Origin: Isoetes taiwanensis
Taxonomy: Eukaryota > Streptophyta > Lycopodiopsida > Isoetales > Isoetaceae
Length of the DNA stretch: 64,000 bases
Reading direction: 5' to 3'
NCBI GenBank assembly: GCA_021234155.1
Contig: JAJEKV010000013.1
Coordinates: 19,327,257-19,391,256 of the forward strand
The notes below the pieces were generated by a model. That model was not told where the DNA came from. It saw only the letters and a list, made by a program, of their open reading frames with translations, and ran no database searches. Below are positions 43,390 to 55,900 of this stretch, one piece after another (position 1 is the stretch's first letter; each line of letters starts with the position of its first letter). Made by a program: the position numbers and the translations under genes.

Positions 43390-44513
43390 GATATGTACAA
43401 AGGAGATCCGGGTTTCGAGGTTTGGAAAGATGCTATAGCTCATATATTAGAGGTGGAGGACCTTTGGGGCTGGTAGATCCAGCCCAGGGAACTATAGATG
43501 CAGGAGTACCCACAGGAACGGGTTCATCGGCTCAGTTGTTGGAGCTGCAGGAGGCCTGCGCATGAGGGGCTCCAACGATCGGGAGCCGCAGAGCAGTCTT
43601 TGAGCATCTGAGCGAGGAAGCAAGTCTTTGCTAGCCAAAACAAAGGGAGGCACAAGGCATTATCACATGTAAAGGTTAGTCCTACCATACGCTTGAAGTT
43701 AAGATCTTTCGTCCCTAGAAATGTGGAAATTCTGCTTAAACATTATGAGGAGAAGACATCCTCACAAATTGACCTTCTTGAGAATGAATTAAGGGGGTTA
43801 AAGCTTAAAGAAGAAGAAGAAGTAACTGAATTCTTCAATAAATTTGATAATCTTATTGCTGATTTAAATGGGGCAGGGGTTGTTATATCGAAAAAGTCAG
43901 TGCTACAAATATCCAGTCCATTGGTGACAATGAGACTTTGGCTCTATTTATAAGGAACTCTTGTAAGTCAAGAGAAAAGTAAAATATATTAAGAAGCTGA
44001 ATGGGAGCTTGAAAAAAAATATTAAGACAGAGTCAAACCAAGAAACTCTTGAAATTCTATTGCTTAAGAAAAAAAGATAAAGTGGTATGCTATAATTGTC
44101 ATGAGATGGGTCATTATAAGAATGAATGTCCAAAGCTTAAAAAAGATTTCAGTTGCTACACATGTGGTGGTAGAGGGCATGTAACTTCAAAATGCCCTAC
44201 ACCTAAAAATTATGGCAAATCTGCAAGAGGCAGAGGTGAGGCTAGATCTGGAAGAGGAGGTAGAGGACGTGGACTTGAAAGAGCCTATGTGGCAAATGAA
44301 CAAGAAGATAAGACAAATGAAGTAGATGATGATGAGGTATCTAATGAATTTGGAATTGTTAATGAGAATAAGTGCACTAACAATTCTGATCATTTGATAG
44401 TTGATAGTGGAGCTGAAAGATCAATAGTGCAAACTGTTGATTTTCTGAAGAATATAACCAGTGCAGGGGGAAATGGAACTTTTCAAGATGTTCAAGGAAG
44501 AGGTTTATTATAG
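43390..44513 (+). pseudogene. Copia gag with two CCHC zinc knuckles, and protease start
   Basis: Gag N-terminus YKGDPGFEVWKDAIAHILEV (from about 43394). A frame at 43693-43953 has the typical YEEKTSSQIDLLENELRGLK and EVTEFFNKFDNLIADL. The frame 44049-44513 has two knuckles, CYNCHEMGHYKNEC and CYTCGGRGHVTSKC (bases 44088-44195), then a Gly/Arg-rich stretch and LIVDSGAERSIV, the protease active site (DSG, about 44395-44430). Stops separate these frames. Two knuckles rather than one mark a subset of copia lineages. Confidence 0.8.
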
Positions 44514-45647
44514 CTGCCGATTTATTTGGAAATATTGTAAATATTCAATGTTCTATTGTCCGGTATTATCAAAAACTTGATATCGGTTAATTAGGTTGTG
44601 TGATTTGGGATACAAAGTTGTATTTGATCTTGTCCGAGTGCAATATTATGATGAATAATGAAATAAAGTTTTATGGGCGTGTGGGGGAAACTTGTATGGG
44701 CTGGATAATCAAAGGCATCATTCTATCAATGCAGATCAAGAAGTTGGCTTGGAAATTTGGCATAATAGACTTGCTCACACCAATTATAAAAACTAGAATC
44801 TCACAAAAGCAGGGTCATATAAGCTTTGAACATACAAATAAACATGGTCTTATGTGTGAGGGATGTGCTTTGGGAAAGCTAAGTAGATTGCCCTTTCATA
44901 AAGAAAAAACAGAGCACAATAAAAGCTTGGTGATACATTCAGATTTATGTGGTCCACTAAATGTCAAAAGTAGGACCAATAAGAGATACTTCATAACTTT
45001 CATGAGATGATTATAGTAGAATGTGCACCATATTCCTTAAATAAAAATCTCAAGCTCTAAATGCATTCAAGCAATATGTTGCAGAAAAAGAAAGAGAAGC
45101 AGGTGTCAAAATAAAATGTATCAGATCAGATAGAGGAGAAGAATATCTCTCAGATCAATTCAAAACCTTCTGCATATCATATGGAATAAAGAGACAATTA
45201 ACCTACAGACACTCACCACAGCAAAATGGTGTCTCAGAAAGAAAGAATAGAACTTTATTGGATGCAGTTAGGTCAATGCTTAAGGAGAGTGGCTTGCCTA
45301 ACTATCTATGGGAAGAAGCACTATATATAGCTGTTGAAATACAGAACATGCTACCATCAGTAAGCTTACAAGGAAATATTCCTAAGCTGTTATGGGAATC
45401 AACAAATAAATTAAACTATGAAAAATTTAAGGTGTATGGCTGTATGGTCTATGTGCATGTGCCATCAGAGTTAAGGAAAAAGTTAGATAACAAAGCAGAA
45501 AAAGGCTTTTTAGTAGGATATGACAAAGCGTCTAAAGGATACAGAATTCATTTTCCAGAATCTAAGGAGATTAGAATTAGTAGAGATGTGTTATTTAATG
45601 AGGAGGTGTTATACAAACACAAATTCAGAAAGGGAATTAAAATTTAA
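44514..45647 (+). pseudogene. Copia integrase, one or more frame breaks
   Basis: GAG-pre-integrase zinc region in 44600-45010: GHISFEHTNKHGLMCEGCAL (CxxC), then LVIHSDLCGPLNVKSRTNKR (first catalytic Asp). After a break near 45010: IRSDRGEEYLSDQF (second Asp), SPQQNGVSERKNRTLLD (catalytic Glu, 45211-45260), LPNYLWEEALYIA, and FLVGYDKASKGYRIHFPESK. A TAA at 45645 interrupts the frame before RT. Confidence 0.88.
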
Positions 45648-45674
45648 ACAGACAAGCCTGAACAAATTCCCAAA

Positions 45675-46604
45675 GTGGAATTTGAAGAAGAAGATTATGA
45701 AGAATCAGAGATACCAGAAATACCAAAAGAAGCAAATGAACTAGCAAAACCAAGCTCTGAAGATATTCCTAAGCCAAGACAAGCAAGTCCTGAACCTACC
45801 AAAGAATATCCTGAAAAAAAGAAAAGCAAAACACAGGCAGAAAAACTTGTAGAGGAGGCTAAACTTGAAGACCAATCTTATGGCAGAAATGAAATGGGAA
45901 GAAGCAGAAGAATTGAAGCTAAGACAATTGAGCATGAATATATTATGGCAATCTTAGAAGATGAAATAATTCCTCAAAGTTATGCAGATGTGCAAGAAAG
46001 TGCTGACAGGGATAAATGGACAGCAGCTATGGATGATGAACTTAAATCCTTTGAGGACACTAAAACATATGAACTTGTGAAATCAGATGGTAAGCATAAT
46101 ATTATTGGCAGCAAATGGCTATTTAAAATTAAACTAAATCCAGATGGGACAAAGAAATATAAAGCTAGGCTGGTAGCTCAGGGTTATACTCAGAAAAAGG
46201 GAAGAGATTATGATGAGACATATTCTCCAATAGTCAAATTGACAAGCATCAGAATTCTGTTGGCCATGGCAAATGCTATGGAACTAGAAATACATCACAT
46301 GGATGTCAAAACAGCATTTTTAAATGCAACATTAGAAGAGGAAGCATTTTTGAGGCAACCTCCAGGGTATGAACAAGGCAAGAACATGATTTGGAAGCTA
46401 AACAAAGCTGTGTATGGATTGAAACAGTCCCCAAGGGAATGGTATCTTTGCATGAATCAATTTCTGCAAGAACAAGGTTTTAACAAACTACACAATGATG
46501 GTAATCTTTACAGATTTGTACAGGACACAGAATATTGCATTATTGCCCTCTATGTAGATGATTGCATCATGGTGGCAACCTCATTAAATATTCTAAACAA
46601 ATGA
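45675..46604 (+). pseudogene. Copia reverse transcriptase
   Basis: 310 codons in the same frame as the integrase. Acidic spacer, then DKWTAAMDDELKSFEDTKTY, SKWLFKIKLNPDGTKKYKAR, LVAQGYTQKKGRDYDETYSP, HHMDVKTAFLNATLEEE (first catalytic Asp), VYGLKQSPREWY and ALYVDDCIMVAT (YVDD catalytic pair). All core motifs are present. The frame shifts at about 46600. Confidence 0.92.
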
Positions 46605-47528
46605 AGAGCATTTTAAAGTCCAGGTTTCAAATGACAGATTTGGAAGAGCTAAGAAAATTCTTAGGAATTGAGGTGGTCAGAAATAAAAAGCAAAAATGGC
46701 TCAAACTACATCAAAGTAAGCATATAGGGAATATGCTTAAGAGATTTAATTTGGTTGAGGCTAAACCTGCAAAAACTCCCATGATTCCAGGGCATAGATT
46801 AATTGACATTCAGCAAACCACAGATGAAGATATTACAAAGATGGAAAATATACCTTACCGAGCTTTGGTTGGGTGTCTACTCTATTTAGCAAATAGTACT
46901 CGACCTGATATTGCTTATAGAAGTTGTAAATATTCTAAGTAGAAGGAATCATGATGCTACAAGAACACAGGGAAGCATTGGCGTGTATTAAAGTATTTGA
47001 AAGGTTCACAAGAACAAGGGATATGTTATGACTCAACGTGATCTCACAATGACATGCTTTAGTGATGCATTGGGGAGGTGATCTATCCACTAGAAGATCA
47101 ACAGGGATATGCTATTTTTTTTGTGGTGGAGTGATTACACGGAGATGCAAGAAACAAACAGCTATAGCAATGAGCTCTGGCAAGTGAGGTATCTTTGCAT
47201 CTTCACTTGTAGCTAAAGAAATTGTGTGGTTGAGAAGGTTCTTTGCATGAGCTAAATTGTGAACAAACAAGTCCACAGTAATATGGATGAGATAGTCAAA
47301 GTTGTATAGCCATAGTGAAGAACCCACATTGCAACATGATAGAACCAAGCATATAGAGCTAAGTATCCACTTTATAAAGGGAATTGGCTGAAAGAAAAAT
47401 TAATTCAAATGCATTATTTGGATACTAACCACGACAAATTGCGAGATATCTTTACAAAGCCTTTAAACAAATTGAGTGAGTTTAAGGTCAAGTTAAAGAT
47501 CGAAATGCCAAACTTCAGTCTTATGGTG
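46602..47528 (+). pseudogene. Copia RNase H and C-terminus, broken
   Basis: The frame 46562-46942 continues MTDLEELRKFLGIEVVRNKK, LKLHQSKHIGNMLKRFNLVE and YRALVGCLLYLANSTRPDIA, the standard copia connection and RNase H start. Beyond 46942 it is frameshifted: GYAIFF, ITRRCKKQTA, ASSLVAKEIVWLRRFF, and DIFTKPLNKL near 47445. It ends just before the polypurine tract. Confidence 0.82.
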
Positions 47529-47540
47529 AAGGAGGAGTGA
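47529..47540 (+). promoter_or_regulatory. Copia polypurine tract
   Basis: GAAGGAGGAGTGA immediately before the 3' LTR at 47541. Confidence 0.75.
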
Positions 47541-48226
47541 TGGAAATTCAGCTAATAATCACGCAAGATCTAACCTATGAGAAGCATGTGGCGGGGTTAA
47601 GTATATGTACTTGATAATCAAGTTGATTTCAAGTTGTAGCCTAAAACTTGCTATCAAGGTTGTAAATCATGTTGCTTAATCATGTTGATAACCTAAGGTT
47701 TTAACCATTGAAACTTTATATTTTAAGTGAAAAATTAATTTAATGGTTAAGGCTCTCAAGGTTGATTATCCCGTGGGATATTTCATACTAAGGACTTCAG
47801 CCCGATTAGCAAGTAAATCCGATCCATAACCATCGAATACATCAAGCTTTACATATATATCATATATGGCAGAGACCATCAGCTGTAGAAGTGATCATGA
47901 TCAAGCTATGAAGCAATTTGGTGCCGGGTCAACCATACTTACGATGATCGGGTCAATACGATGAAGCTGGTGACAGACTTTCACGATTGTTCCAATGGTT
48001 GAAGGATGTATTTTATTGCTAGATGCTGAATTGCAATTAGAAGAACAAATTATGAGCATAAACTAGAAGTGCTTATTAGTTGAATGTACCCGGATCTATG
48101 TGGAAATTAGTGACCACCATTTGGCTTTCCATATGATCAATATTGTACTTGTTTATTTGTTGTAATAATAGCTTGAAAATCTTGCTAGACATTTAATTGT
48201 TGTATCAAGTTCTACTAAATCCATCA
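47541..48226 (+). repeat. Copia 3' LTR
   Basis: TGGAAATTCAGC...AAATCCATCA, 686 bp, pair of 41086-41777. Confidence 0.9.
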
Positions 48227-48682
48227 CCACGATGGAAGAAACATAATCTTCCTCTGTAGGAGATATACCTTGCATTCATGTAATGTATTTAATGGGTGGT
48301 TCAACAACCAACCTTTATAATAATTAAATGTGTACTAACGTAGTCTTGGACTGAGGCCAATAGGAGAGTCTAGCGGCGGGGAAGGTCACATCATGGAAGA
48401 CTTGCAACACATAAGTTTGTCATGATGTGTTGTAGGGAAGCGATGTGGAACCTTAAGTAGGAAATTTTGAAACTATGATTATAATAATGGTATAAGCCAT
48501 AAAAATTTTGTGAATACATAGTACGATATTTAACAAGGATGTGTTATGATAAATTAATATAATACCTGGAGGAAATTGATTATAAAATTGTATACATATT
48601 GAATGTGATTGCAGGATATACAGGTTTCCAAGATGGGGAGACGCGTGATGCTGAGGACAGCATCAATTCAAGGTGGGGAGAT
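48227..48682 (+). other. 3' untranslated region of element C, part after copia, with doubled polypurine tract
   Basis: Homologous to B 30120-30654. AAGATGGGGAGA at 48630-48641 and AAGGTGGGGAGA at 48670-48681 form the same tandem polypurine arrangement as in B. The 3' LTR starts at 48683. Confidence 0.75.
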
Positions 48683-48737
48683 TGTGACGTTCCAATATAA
48701 TACAAGAATTTGTCGCGGTGACGCCGCCCGGTTATGC
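48683..48737 (+). repeat. Element C 3' LTR, first part
   Basis: TGTGACGTTCCAATATAAT matches the 5' LTR start at 13182. The following ACAAGAATTTGTCGCGGTGACGCC has a partial counterpart in the B LTRs (TCGTCGCGTACCGCC) but not in the C 5' LTR, so the exact point of interruption is uncertain (48703-48737). Confidence 0.75.
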
Positions 48738-49334
48738 TTTTTAATTTGTATTTTGCAAAAGATAAATGGAGTATGACCTTGACAACATAACGGAAAAAAA
48801 GGTTAGTTTTGCTTATTATGGTATATGCAAAAAAATTGTGGTCTCCGAGCCACAGGTTGGGACCTTGGAATTACAACATCAACCACTACCGAAATAATTC
48901 TCAAAGAATAGAACAACACTTTAAATTGTCCACTAGCCATGTCTAGCCAAGTTTACGTGTCCTAAATAATGTCAAAGAACTAGAATTCATTTGTTTTTCC
49001 AACGGCATGTTTCCATGCCAAAAATGTTCATCGGAGGTACAAATACTTGGAGATACAAAATTAGAGGTAAAAGCTTCAAAATTAGATGCAAAACTTCATA
49101 ATGAGAGGTTGAATCCGTTGGAGTCAAAGGTAAATCCGTCCTTTGTTGAACTCGATAGGGATTCAAGAAAGAAAATTGCGTCAAAGCGTAGTGCTATTTG
49201 TGGATAAAGGTAGAATGCAACCAAAGTTGCTTTTACAAAAATTAAATGTAGATAGAATAGCACCAAATTTATGATGCATATTAATTACATTTAAGAAATC
49301 TATGTAGTGAAGGTTAGCAAGCCATCTATATCCC

Positions 49335-49414
49335 CTAAAAAATAAGCAAAAACCATTACATTTCCCCTAGGGATCCCCTAAAAAATAAGCAAAACCATTA
49401 CATTTCCCCTAGGG
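49335..49414. repeat. 40-bp tandem duplication in insertion X
   Basis: CCCTAAAAAATAAGCAAAAA.CCATTACATTTCCCCTAGGG occurs twice head to tail with one base difference in length. Confidence 0.85.
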
Positions 49415-50032
49415 TAATGTCTTCTGATCGAGATGTAACATTATAGACTAAAGATGCCTTTCTTGGGATTGATGAATTTTATGCTCTTGATTTGTTCTTC
49501 CTTTTTACGTGGTCAAGCCCATATGAGTGTAGACTTTCACTTGGCATATAAAGTTGTGGTAGACTTTCACTTGTTGCTCTTTACATAAATTTTCACATGT
49601 TCAAAACATTAAAGTCCACGGTTTGCAATGTCATTTGCTATCTCACGTACATCTCTTATAGGCATGGCATCAAAAAGCGCTTAAAACGAAAAGAAAGTAT
49701 CATCATAGAGCAAATGTATATAGGGATAACTATTATATGGCAAAATACAAGCTGTTCAACATGCCAAAACATGTAGTTTTGCGGATCTCCAGCTTCAATA
49801 CCAACCAATGTCTTTAAACAACTATTGTAAATGCCCAACCATTGTCTTTAAACAACTATTGTAAATGCCCTTGTGTCGATACATACTAAGAATGCATTTG
49901 TAAATCATAAACTAATCTTAAATCCTCAAATAAAAGCGTAAACTATGTGAATGCATGTACCTTTCAAGCGCACATAAGAACATGGTAATGATTACGACAT
50001 CAAGTTCCCAAAGTTGAACAAAGAACAACGTT

Positions 50033-50160
50033 CATTTGCTTATGAGACAATATATCACGGGATGGGATGGGCGGAAAGAAAGGTGCTAGATGCATCATTT
50101 GCTTATGAGACAATATATCACGGGGATGGGATGGCGCGAAGAAAAGGTGCTAGATGCTTC
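50033..50160. repeat. 64-bp tandem duplication in insertion X
   Basis: Two adjacent copies begin CATTTGCTTATGAGACAATA and end GGTGCTAGATGC, with small differences around GATGGGATGG. Confidence 0.85.
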
Positions 50161-51132
50161 TTCATTCCAGGGCCACGGCGCCCTACGAGGAGGAATACAC
50201 TTTCGCATTGCAAACATCTACACCAATTTCTCCTAAAGCATAAATGTGATTGAATTAATTTCTAACTATTTGCCTTACTCCCGATATTTACCCAACTTGT
50301 AATGTTTACTTATCTCTTTATCTATCAACCCAGGCGGACAATTGATTCTTCCTCAAATTCCTAGAAAACTTACCATAGGACAAAAATTCTGGAAAACTTT
50401 ACCATATGGAATCAATTTCTTTCCTTGTTCTTTGTACATACGAAGCTAATAATTGTGCAATGAAGTTGTCAAAACTTTTTCAATTCTGAAACTAATTGTA
50501 TTGAAGTGATTCGAGGCAAATGTCGATAAGAAGAAAAAGACAACTCCATGCATCATTATAAACTAGTAGTAGTGCAGACAACCAAAATCCCCTCGGCAAA
50601 TCAGCAGAAGGGAACTCTATGACTCAAATTCGGCGCGTGGAACAACAACCCAAGTAGAAAAAAGACCTATATGAAAGAGGATCTTGGTAAAAGAGAAGCG
50701 ATTGGTCGTAGGTAAGCTTAACCAACATAATTTAAACTTCAATGCGCTTGCAGAAGCATCTCTAAAAGAGCAACATTTCTTCGCGAAAAGATTATAAGTA
50801 CACAACAGATTCCGCGACAAAAAAGGAGAAAAAGCTTTACACCACGAGTCAGTAGAGACCGAAAACCAAGCTTCGATTTAAAATTTGAAACCCCAATATA
50901 GCTCTCACGGTAAGCATCACTCTACACAAACCGTCTCTTAAACCCAAGCGACCCTTGATCGCCCAGTTCCACGAATTATAAAGCGGGACCCGGATCAATG
51001 GTGATCCATGGATTCACTTGTGATAGGAATTTGGTCGGATCGGTAAAGATCTAGGATGGATTCCTCCACAAATCCTTTCCTCTCTCCCGATCTATCTATG
51101 GCCCATCCGGGGGTTTGAATTGTTGCCTCTCC

Positions 51133-51144
51133 TTCTTTATATAA
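51133..51144 (-). promoter_or_regulatory. Minus-strand TATA box in insertion X
   Basis: Minus strand reads GCATTATATAAAGAAGGAG, a strong plant TATA consensus, followed by CAACAATTC leader-like sequence. No recognisable protein follows. Confidence 0.35.
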
Positions 51145-51365
51145 TGCGGGACAATCGAGGAAGCTTACGGACGGCAGGCCTAACACCTACACACGAAGCT
51201 TCAAGACATACGGAATATATCTATGTGTCAACTTTTGAAAGGTGTAGTCACCTCCCTAATAATTTTAAAGGCTTACACGTATACAACTCTAAGCAAAAAT
51301 ATCAATTTTCCATAAGTATCTCAAGCTGCCCCCTTATCCTCCATATTACAATTATATATTAGAGA

Positions 51366-52733
51366 TATGCCCCAAATACGTATATTATACGGCCATGTCA
51401 CACGTACTTGTTATTATGACAAGTACTAGCTAGACGTATAGGGTTGCACCTAGGGGGCAACATCGTAAGTTGTGCATGTCTAATAAACATATGCAACTAT
51501 GAACCCCATGGAGGCTAAACCCCATTTGGCCAATGTCTAACCTAACCCTAAGGGTTTCTATATAAAGGCTTTCCCCTTAAACCCTAAACCTTTTTTTCTC
51601 TTTGCATTTAGGGTTTCCTTGAGCTTCCTTCCTTCTTTCGTATTTAAGGTTTCGCTGGGCCATTTCGGCCAAACTAGGACTTCAGTCGCATTGCCCGGGC
51701 TCGAAAAGCCGCCCTTACTGCCAGATCTTGAGCAAGCCAGATCTTTCAAAGAGGATCGGAAGCATGGGCGCATTCGAGGATCAAGCAAGCAAACCAGCGC
51801 CCGAGGAGTAAATGGTCATTTTGTGCAAAATTAAGCCTTTTAGCTTGGCAATGGGCTGGGTTAGCATGTTAGTTCAGCTTTAGAGGCCTTATAGACCCCG
51901 ACCCGAGATCATAAGCTCTAACAAATGAACCTAACTTTGGATGTTTAGGTAGGTAGATTAGATGTTATTCTTCATTTTCAGTTCTGTGATGATATTGGTA
52001 TTTCACTCTGTGACCTCCATGTATTGGGAAGGGGGTAGAGGCCTAAAGCTTTGTGTAGCATATGATCCTAGTTAGCCTACTAGTTCCCAATTTACATGCG
52101 GCTTTGTGCAGGGAGCCCTCCAAGTTGTGGTAGAGGGGCTAGCCGGCGGGAACAAAGGGGTACTTGTCCCAACAGAAGCGTCCCTCCGGTGTGTAAAAAG
52201 CCTACCGGGGATCCTTGTGAGCTAGGCTTAATGGCTTGCCCGCTGCGTGTGGGCAAGGCATGAGCTCATTTGCAGTGGAGTGATCGTCCTCTCCATTGGG
52301 TTCAAGTGAATATAGGCGGTGGCCCTCTAGCCACTGTGTTGGGCATGGCGGCCTCTTGAGGAGGTGACTCTCCTCTGCCTCGCCTCATCGGGCTGGGAGA
52401 TGCAACTTCGGTAGTAGCCCTCTTGGCTATGTACGGCAAGCTTCTGATCCCGGGTCCCAACACTTTTCAACCTACTACGCAAAGTGTGCGGGGAGGGGCG
52501 GATGGAGTGGACTACCCAACAACCATGTTCTTATGCGGTAAATCCATTTGCCATGAATACATAAATGACACGGAGGAGGGCCCGTCGGTCGAACCCTGAT
52601 TCACGAGAGTACAGGTAGGATTTTCCTTGTTGTTATTGTTCGCATTGATGCTATTGTATATGTGATGATTATGATGTGTTCACCCTTGAAGGTGATTGTA
52701 TTGATATATTGTTATTATATGCTCATGTTTATT
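51366..52733 (+). repeat. Element C 3' LTR, main part
   Basis: Aligns with 13210-14520 of the 5' LTR with scattered substitutions and indels, then continues GGTGATTGTATTGATATATT (52691), the sequence that element B separates in the 5' LTR. TATATAAAGG box at 51559. Interrupted at 52733 by LINE-2; the last 10 bases CATGTTTATT are the duplicated target. Confidence 0.9.
52724..52733 (+). repeat. LINE-2 target-site duplication, left copy
   Basis: CATGTTTATT, identical to 58612-58621. Confidence 0.9.
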
Positions 52734-52999
52734 TTTATTTTTTGAAGAACTGTGTCAGCAATATATTAAAAGAATGGTAATGTTACAAAACAAGTGAGGA
52801 GGAAGGAGAAGCGCCCCAAAGAGGCAAGTGATACCTCGACACTCCACAACAAGCGCAACTCACTGGCTGTACAAACTGGCCATCACCATCTACCACACCA
52901 AGAAGTCCATGGAAATGGAAAACTTCCGGCTCTACTAATCCGGGAACACAAAAGCTTTGAAATAAGCTTGTACGAGTCGAGGAATGAGGAGAGGCTGCA

Positions 53000-55900
53000 G
53001 GCTGCTGAATTCCCCTGAAAGATCCCACAACCGCCCCGCTTCCAAATCAACCACACCAACCAAGCCATACGGATGCAAGGCTTCTTCGCGTCTGGCGGCC
53101 AAAGCACCGAGGATATACATGAAGCGGCAATTGTTGGCTATTCAATCTCACACGGCTTGAGCCTGACCCAATCCAGGCAACACGCAGAGTGAGGGCATAA
53201 AACCGGACAATGCTCCACCGGTCTCGCGATGAAGGCCACAACAAGGGCAAAGGGGCTCACACCAGCCTAAAGCCCGACTCACAAGGACATTCACCACGAT
53301 ACAGCGGTGCACCACACCTGCCAGAAGCACCGGGCAACGCCGATTGGGGAAGTGAAGCTCCATGTCCCACGTCCAAACCGGCGCCATCGAGAAGGAAGGC
53401 TGCGAGACCACTTGCACTGAAGGGGGCAGAGTGTCATGAATAGCCAACACCCGGTAACAAGACCGCACAAAACAAGAAGATACAACACGGATCACCACGC
53501 ACCACCACATCACCAGGGACTATAGGTATGTGTAGCGGAATACTCCCGCCACTTGTTCCCAGATGCTTGGGTCAGCGTCGCCGGTGGCGAGCTCGAAAAG
53601 AACTCCCGCGAAGCTAGCTGACCATCCCAATACCAATCCTCCAAGGTGAGCCTGACGGCTTCGCCTCCAGCGAACCTAGCGTCCAGAGCATGCGATGTGG
53701 CCAAAGGGCAAATGGGGTAGAGGTAGAACCCACAAGAAAGGAGAAGAGTGGTGATAAAGCGAGGCATAATCTATTTGGAAGAAGCACTACGCCGCGTGAT
53801 CCCAAACCCATAACACCCCGTGAAAAGGGGATGCATGTGGGAAAGGCGGAGACCATACAACAATGCCCGGGGCAACTCTACATACCAGGCGACTTTCCAA
53901 ATGCCACACAATGGCGAAGAGATTGCCACAATAGTCGCACCGAGGAGAAGATGCTCCATCTGAGAATGCTCCAAATAAACTTAGAGACCAACACCTTACT
54001 ATGCGGTGCCAAATCCGGAATGGCCAGCCCCCATCCTCTCAGGAGGAGACACTTCCACCAAGCCACTTTAACAACAACGCCCCTTCATCATCCCGCCCCC
54101 ACAAAATTCGAACAATCTTATCCAAAGCACGTATCTTACCCTCGAGGAGCTAACATATATGAGATCTTTGTATACACATGAGTGCTACAAAGTCTTGACT
54201 TGGCAATAGTGATCCTACACGCCATGGACAACTTGCTACCCTTCCACCAATTGGGGTGTTTTACGCAGCCCCTGCAAAATCTCATCCCACACCCTCCCCA
54301 TGGAAACATCCCCTCAAAGGGAATACCCATGACTTAGTACACACATTACGGAAGCACCTTCCAAAGGGAATAGAAACCAAACAAGGGGCCCATTTGAGTC
54401 AAAACTGGGCCCATAATGCGGAGCATTTGCCCCAGTCGAGAAAAGAATGCACGAGGCCAAGGAGAAAGTATCCGGCAAACCCTTCACATTCGCAAATTCC
54501 TCTCTTACGCCACCAAGAAGAGAAAAGTGTCATCGGCCGGTTAATAATCTGGCGACTACCATCACGCATCGAAGCCCATCCACCACCCCCTCCTCCACTG
54601 CAGCCAAAACAAAGGGCGGTGTCTCAGCCAATCGTAAACAAAAATGGTGCCAAAGGGCACCCACGGCCTTACCCTCGCCTAAGGAGAAAAAGGCGGATGG
54701 TTCACCCTGCACACCACCCGTAGCCGTCTTTGACCTATGCGGCTTCATGATTTGTCTCGTAAAAGCGTGGACCTGACCGCCAGCGCTAACATCATGGCGG
54801 AACAAGAACTCCCAGCGGACACTATCATAAGCTTTGGCAAAGTCAAGCTTAAGATAGGCAATGCCTTGACCTGTTCTCCTGGCCCAATAAAGGCCCTCAT
54901 AAGCTGCGGCAACATTAGTCAAAATGTTCCTCCGGGGAACAAACCCGGTACACCTTACTAATGGAAGAAGTCAACAGGCTTCAACTTCTCGGCCGGGGCT
55001 TTGCAATAATCTTGTACCGCGAGGAGGACAACAAGGATATAGGCCTCAATCATTAATAGTAGAAGGCTGCTTAACCTTAGGAATCAAGGAAATGCATGCG
55101 GTATTCAAGATCCTATCCATGTGAGAAGGCTGCGGCAACTCAAGATACACGGTACCACGGACTCACCAGCCCACTCCCAATAAGTGCGAAAAGAACTCCA
55201 CGGGGATGCCATCCAGCCCGGGACATTTATCCTTGGCCATGCACATACATGCCTCAGCTAAATCCTCGGGAGAGCTCTCTGCTCCAAGCTCTCCGTTGGT
55301 GAGGCAAAATAGATGGCTTACCGACCCCCAAAACAAGCTCCTGCATCTCACCGCTCATAGGGAAAGAGTGCATTGCGCAAAAACCACGAGAAATGAGCAT
55401 GCACATACCTCGCAACTTTCGGTGGGATCCTCAAAGTCCGGCCATCGGGCAAAGCAAAGGGGCGCCATAGATCTTTGCATATCGCCATTTGCCCTAGCTG
55501 CTCACGAAGAACACCCGGCGAACTTGTATCCCCTCCTTCAACCGGTAAGGGCTGCCTTCACACGCGCCTCATGCACTTTAACTTTGCTCCAAAGCAACAA
55601 TCTGTTGCAACTTTGCATTCTCCTAATGCCATCGGAAATTTTGCGCGAATCTTCTCCAACTCGATAAAGACTATGCAACTCCTGCGCGGCTCTGCCGCGG
55701 CCGCCTACCAAAAACCTTAGCAAAAGCGCTTCACCACGGCCAGCGGTCACCATACCGGACATACCCGCCGGAGATGAAAAGGTATCAAGCCACAACTCGG
55801 CGGGCGAGAAATCGCATCGGCGTGTAGGGTGTTCAAGCGGAAACCGTCCAGAAGGCGAGAGGCAACCGCACCTGATTTGGACAAAACACGAGGGTAATGA

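Larger units (their letters stand above)
41086..48226 (+). mobile_element. Ty1/copia element inserted in element C
   Basis: Two LTRs (41086-41777 and 47541-48226) start TGGAAATTCAGC and end CCATC(A). A tRNA-iMet-like primer site is at 41780 and a polypurine tract at about 47529-47540. The interior has gag with two zinc knuckles, protease, integrase, RT and RNase H in copia order, in broken frames. Element C continues at 48227 with CCACGATGGAAG, and element B shows the uninterrupted target at 30119-30134. The left target copy is altered (CCCGA). Confidence 0.92.
48738..51365. mobile_element. Insertion X in the 3' LTR of C, type unknown
   Basis: About 2.6 kb that is absent at the same place in the 5' LTR. 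A possible 5-bp duplication TATGC flanks it (48733-48737 and 51366-51370). I see no LTRs, clear terminal inverted repeats or transposase. It holds three short tandem duplications (49335, 49800 and 50033). On the minus strand there is a TATATAAAG box at about 51135 followed by leader-like DNA and a 67-codon frame (50617-50820). Could be a captured gene 5' region within a non-autonomous element. Confidence 0.5.
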
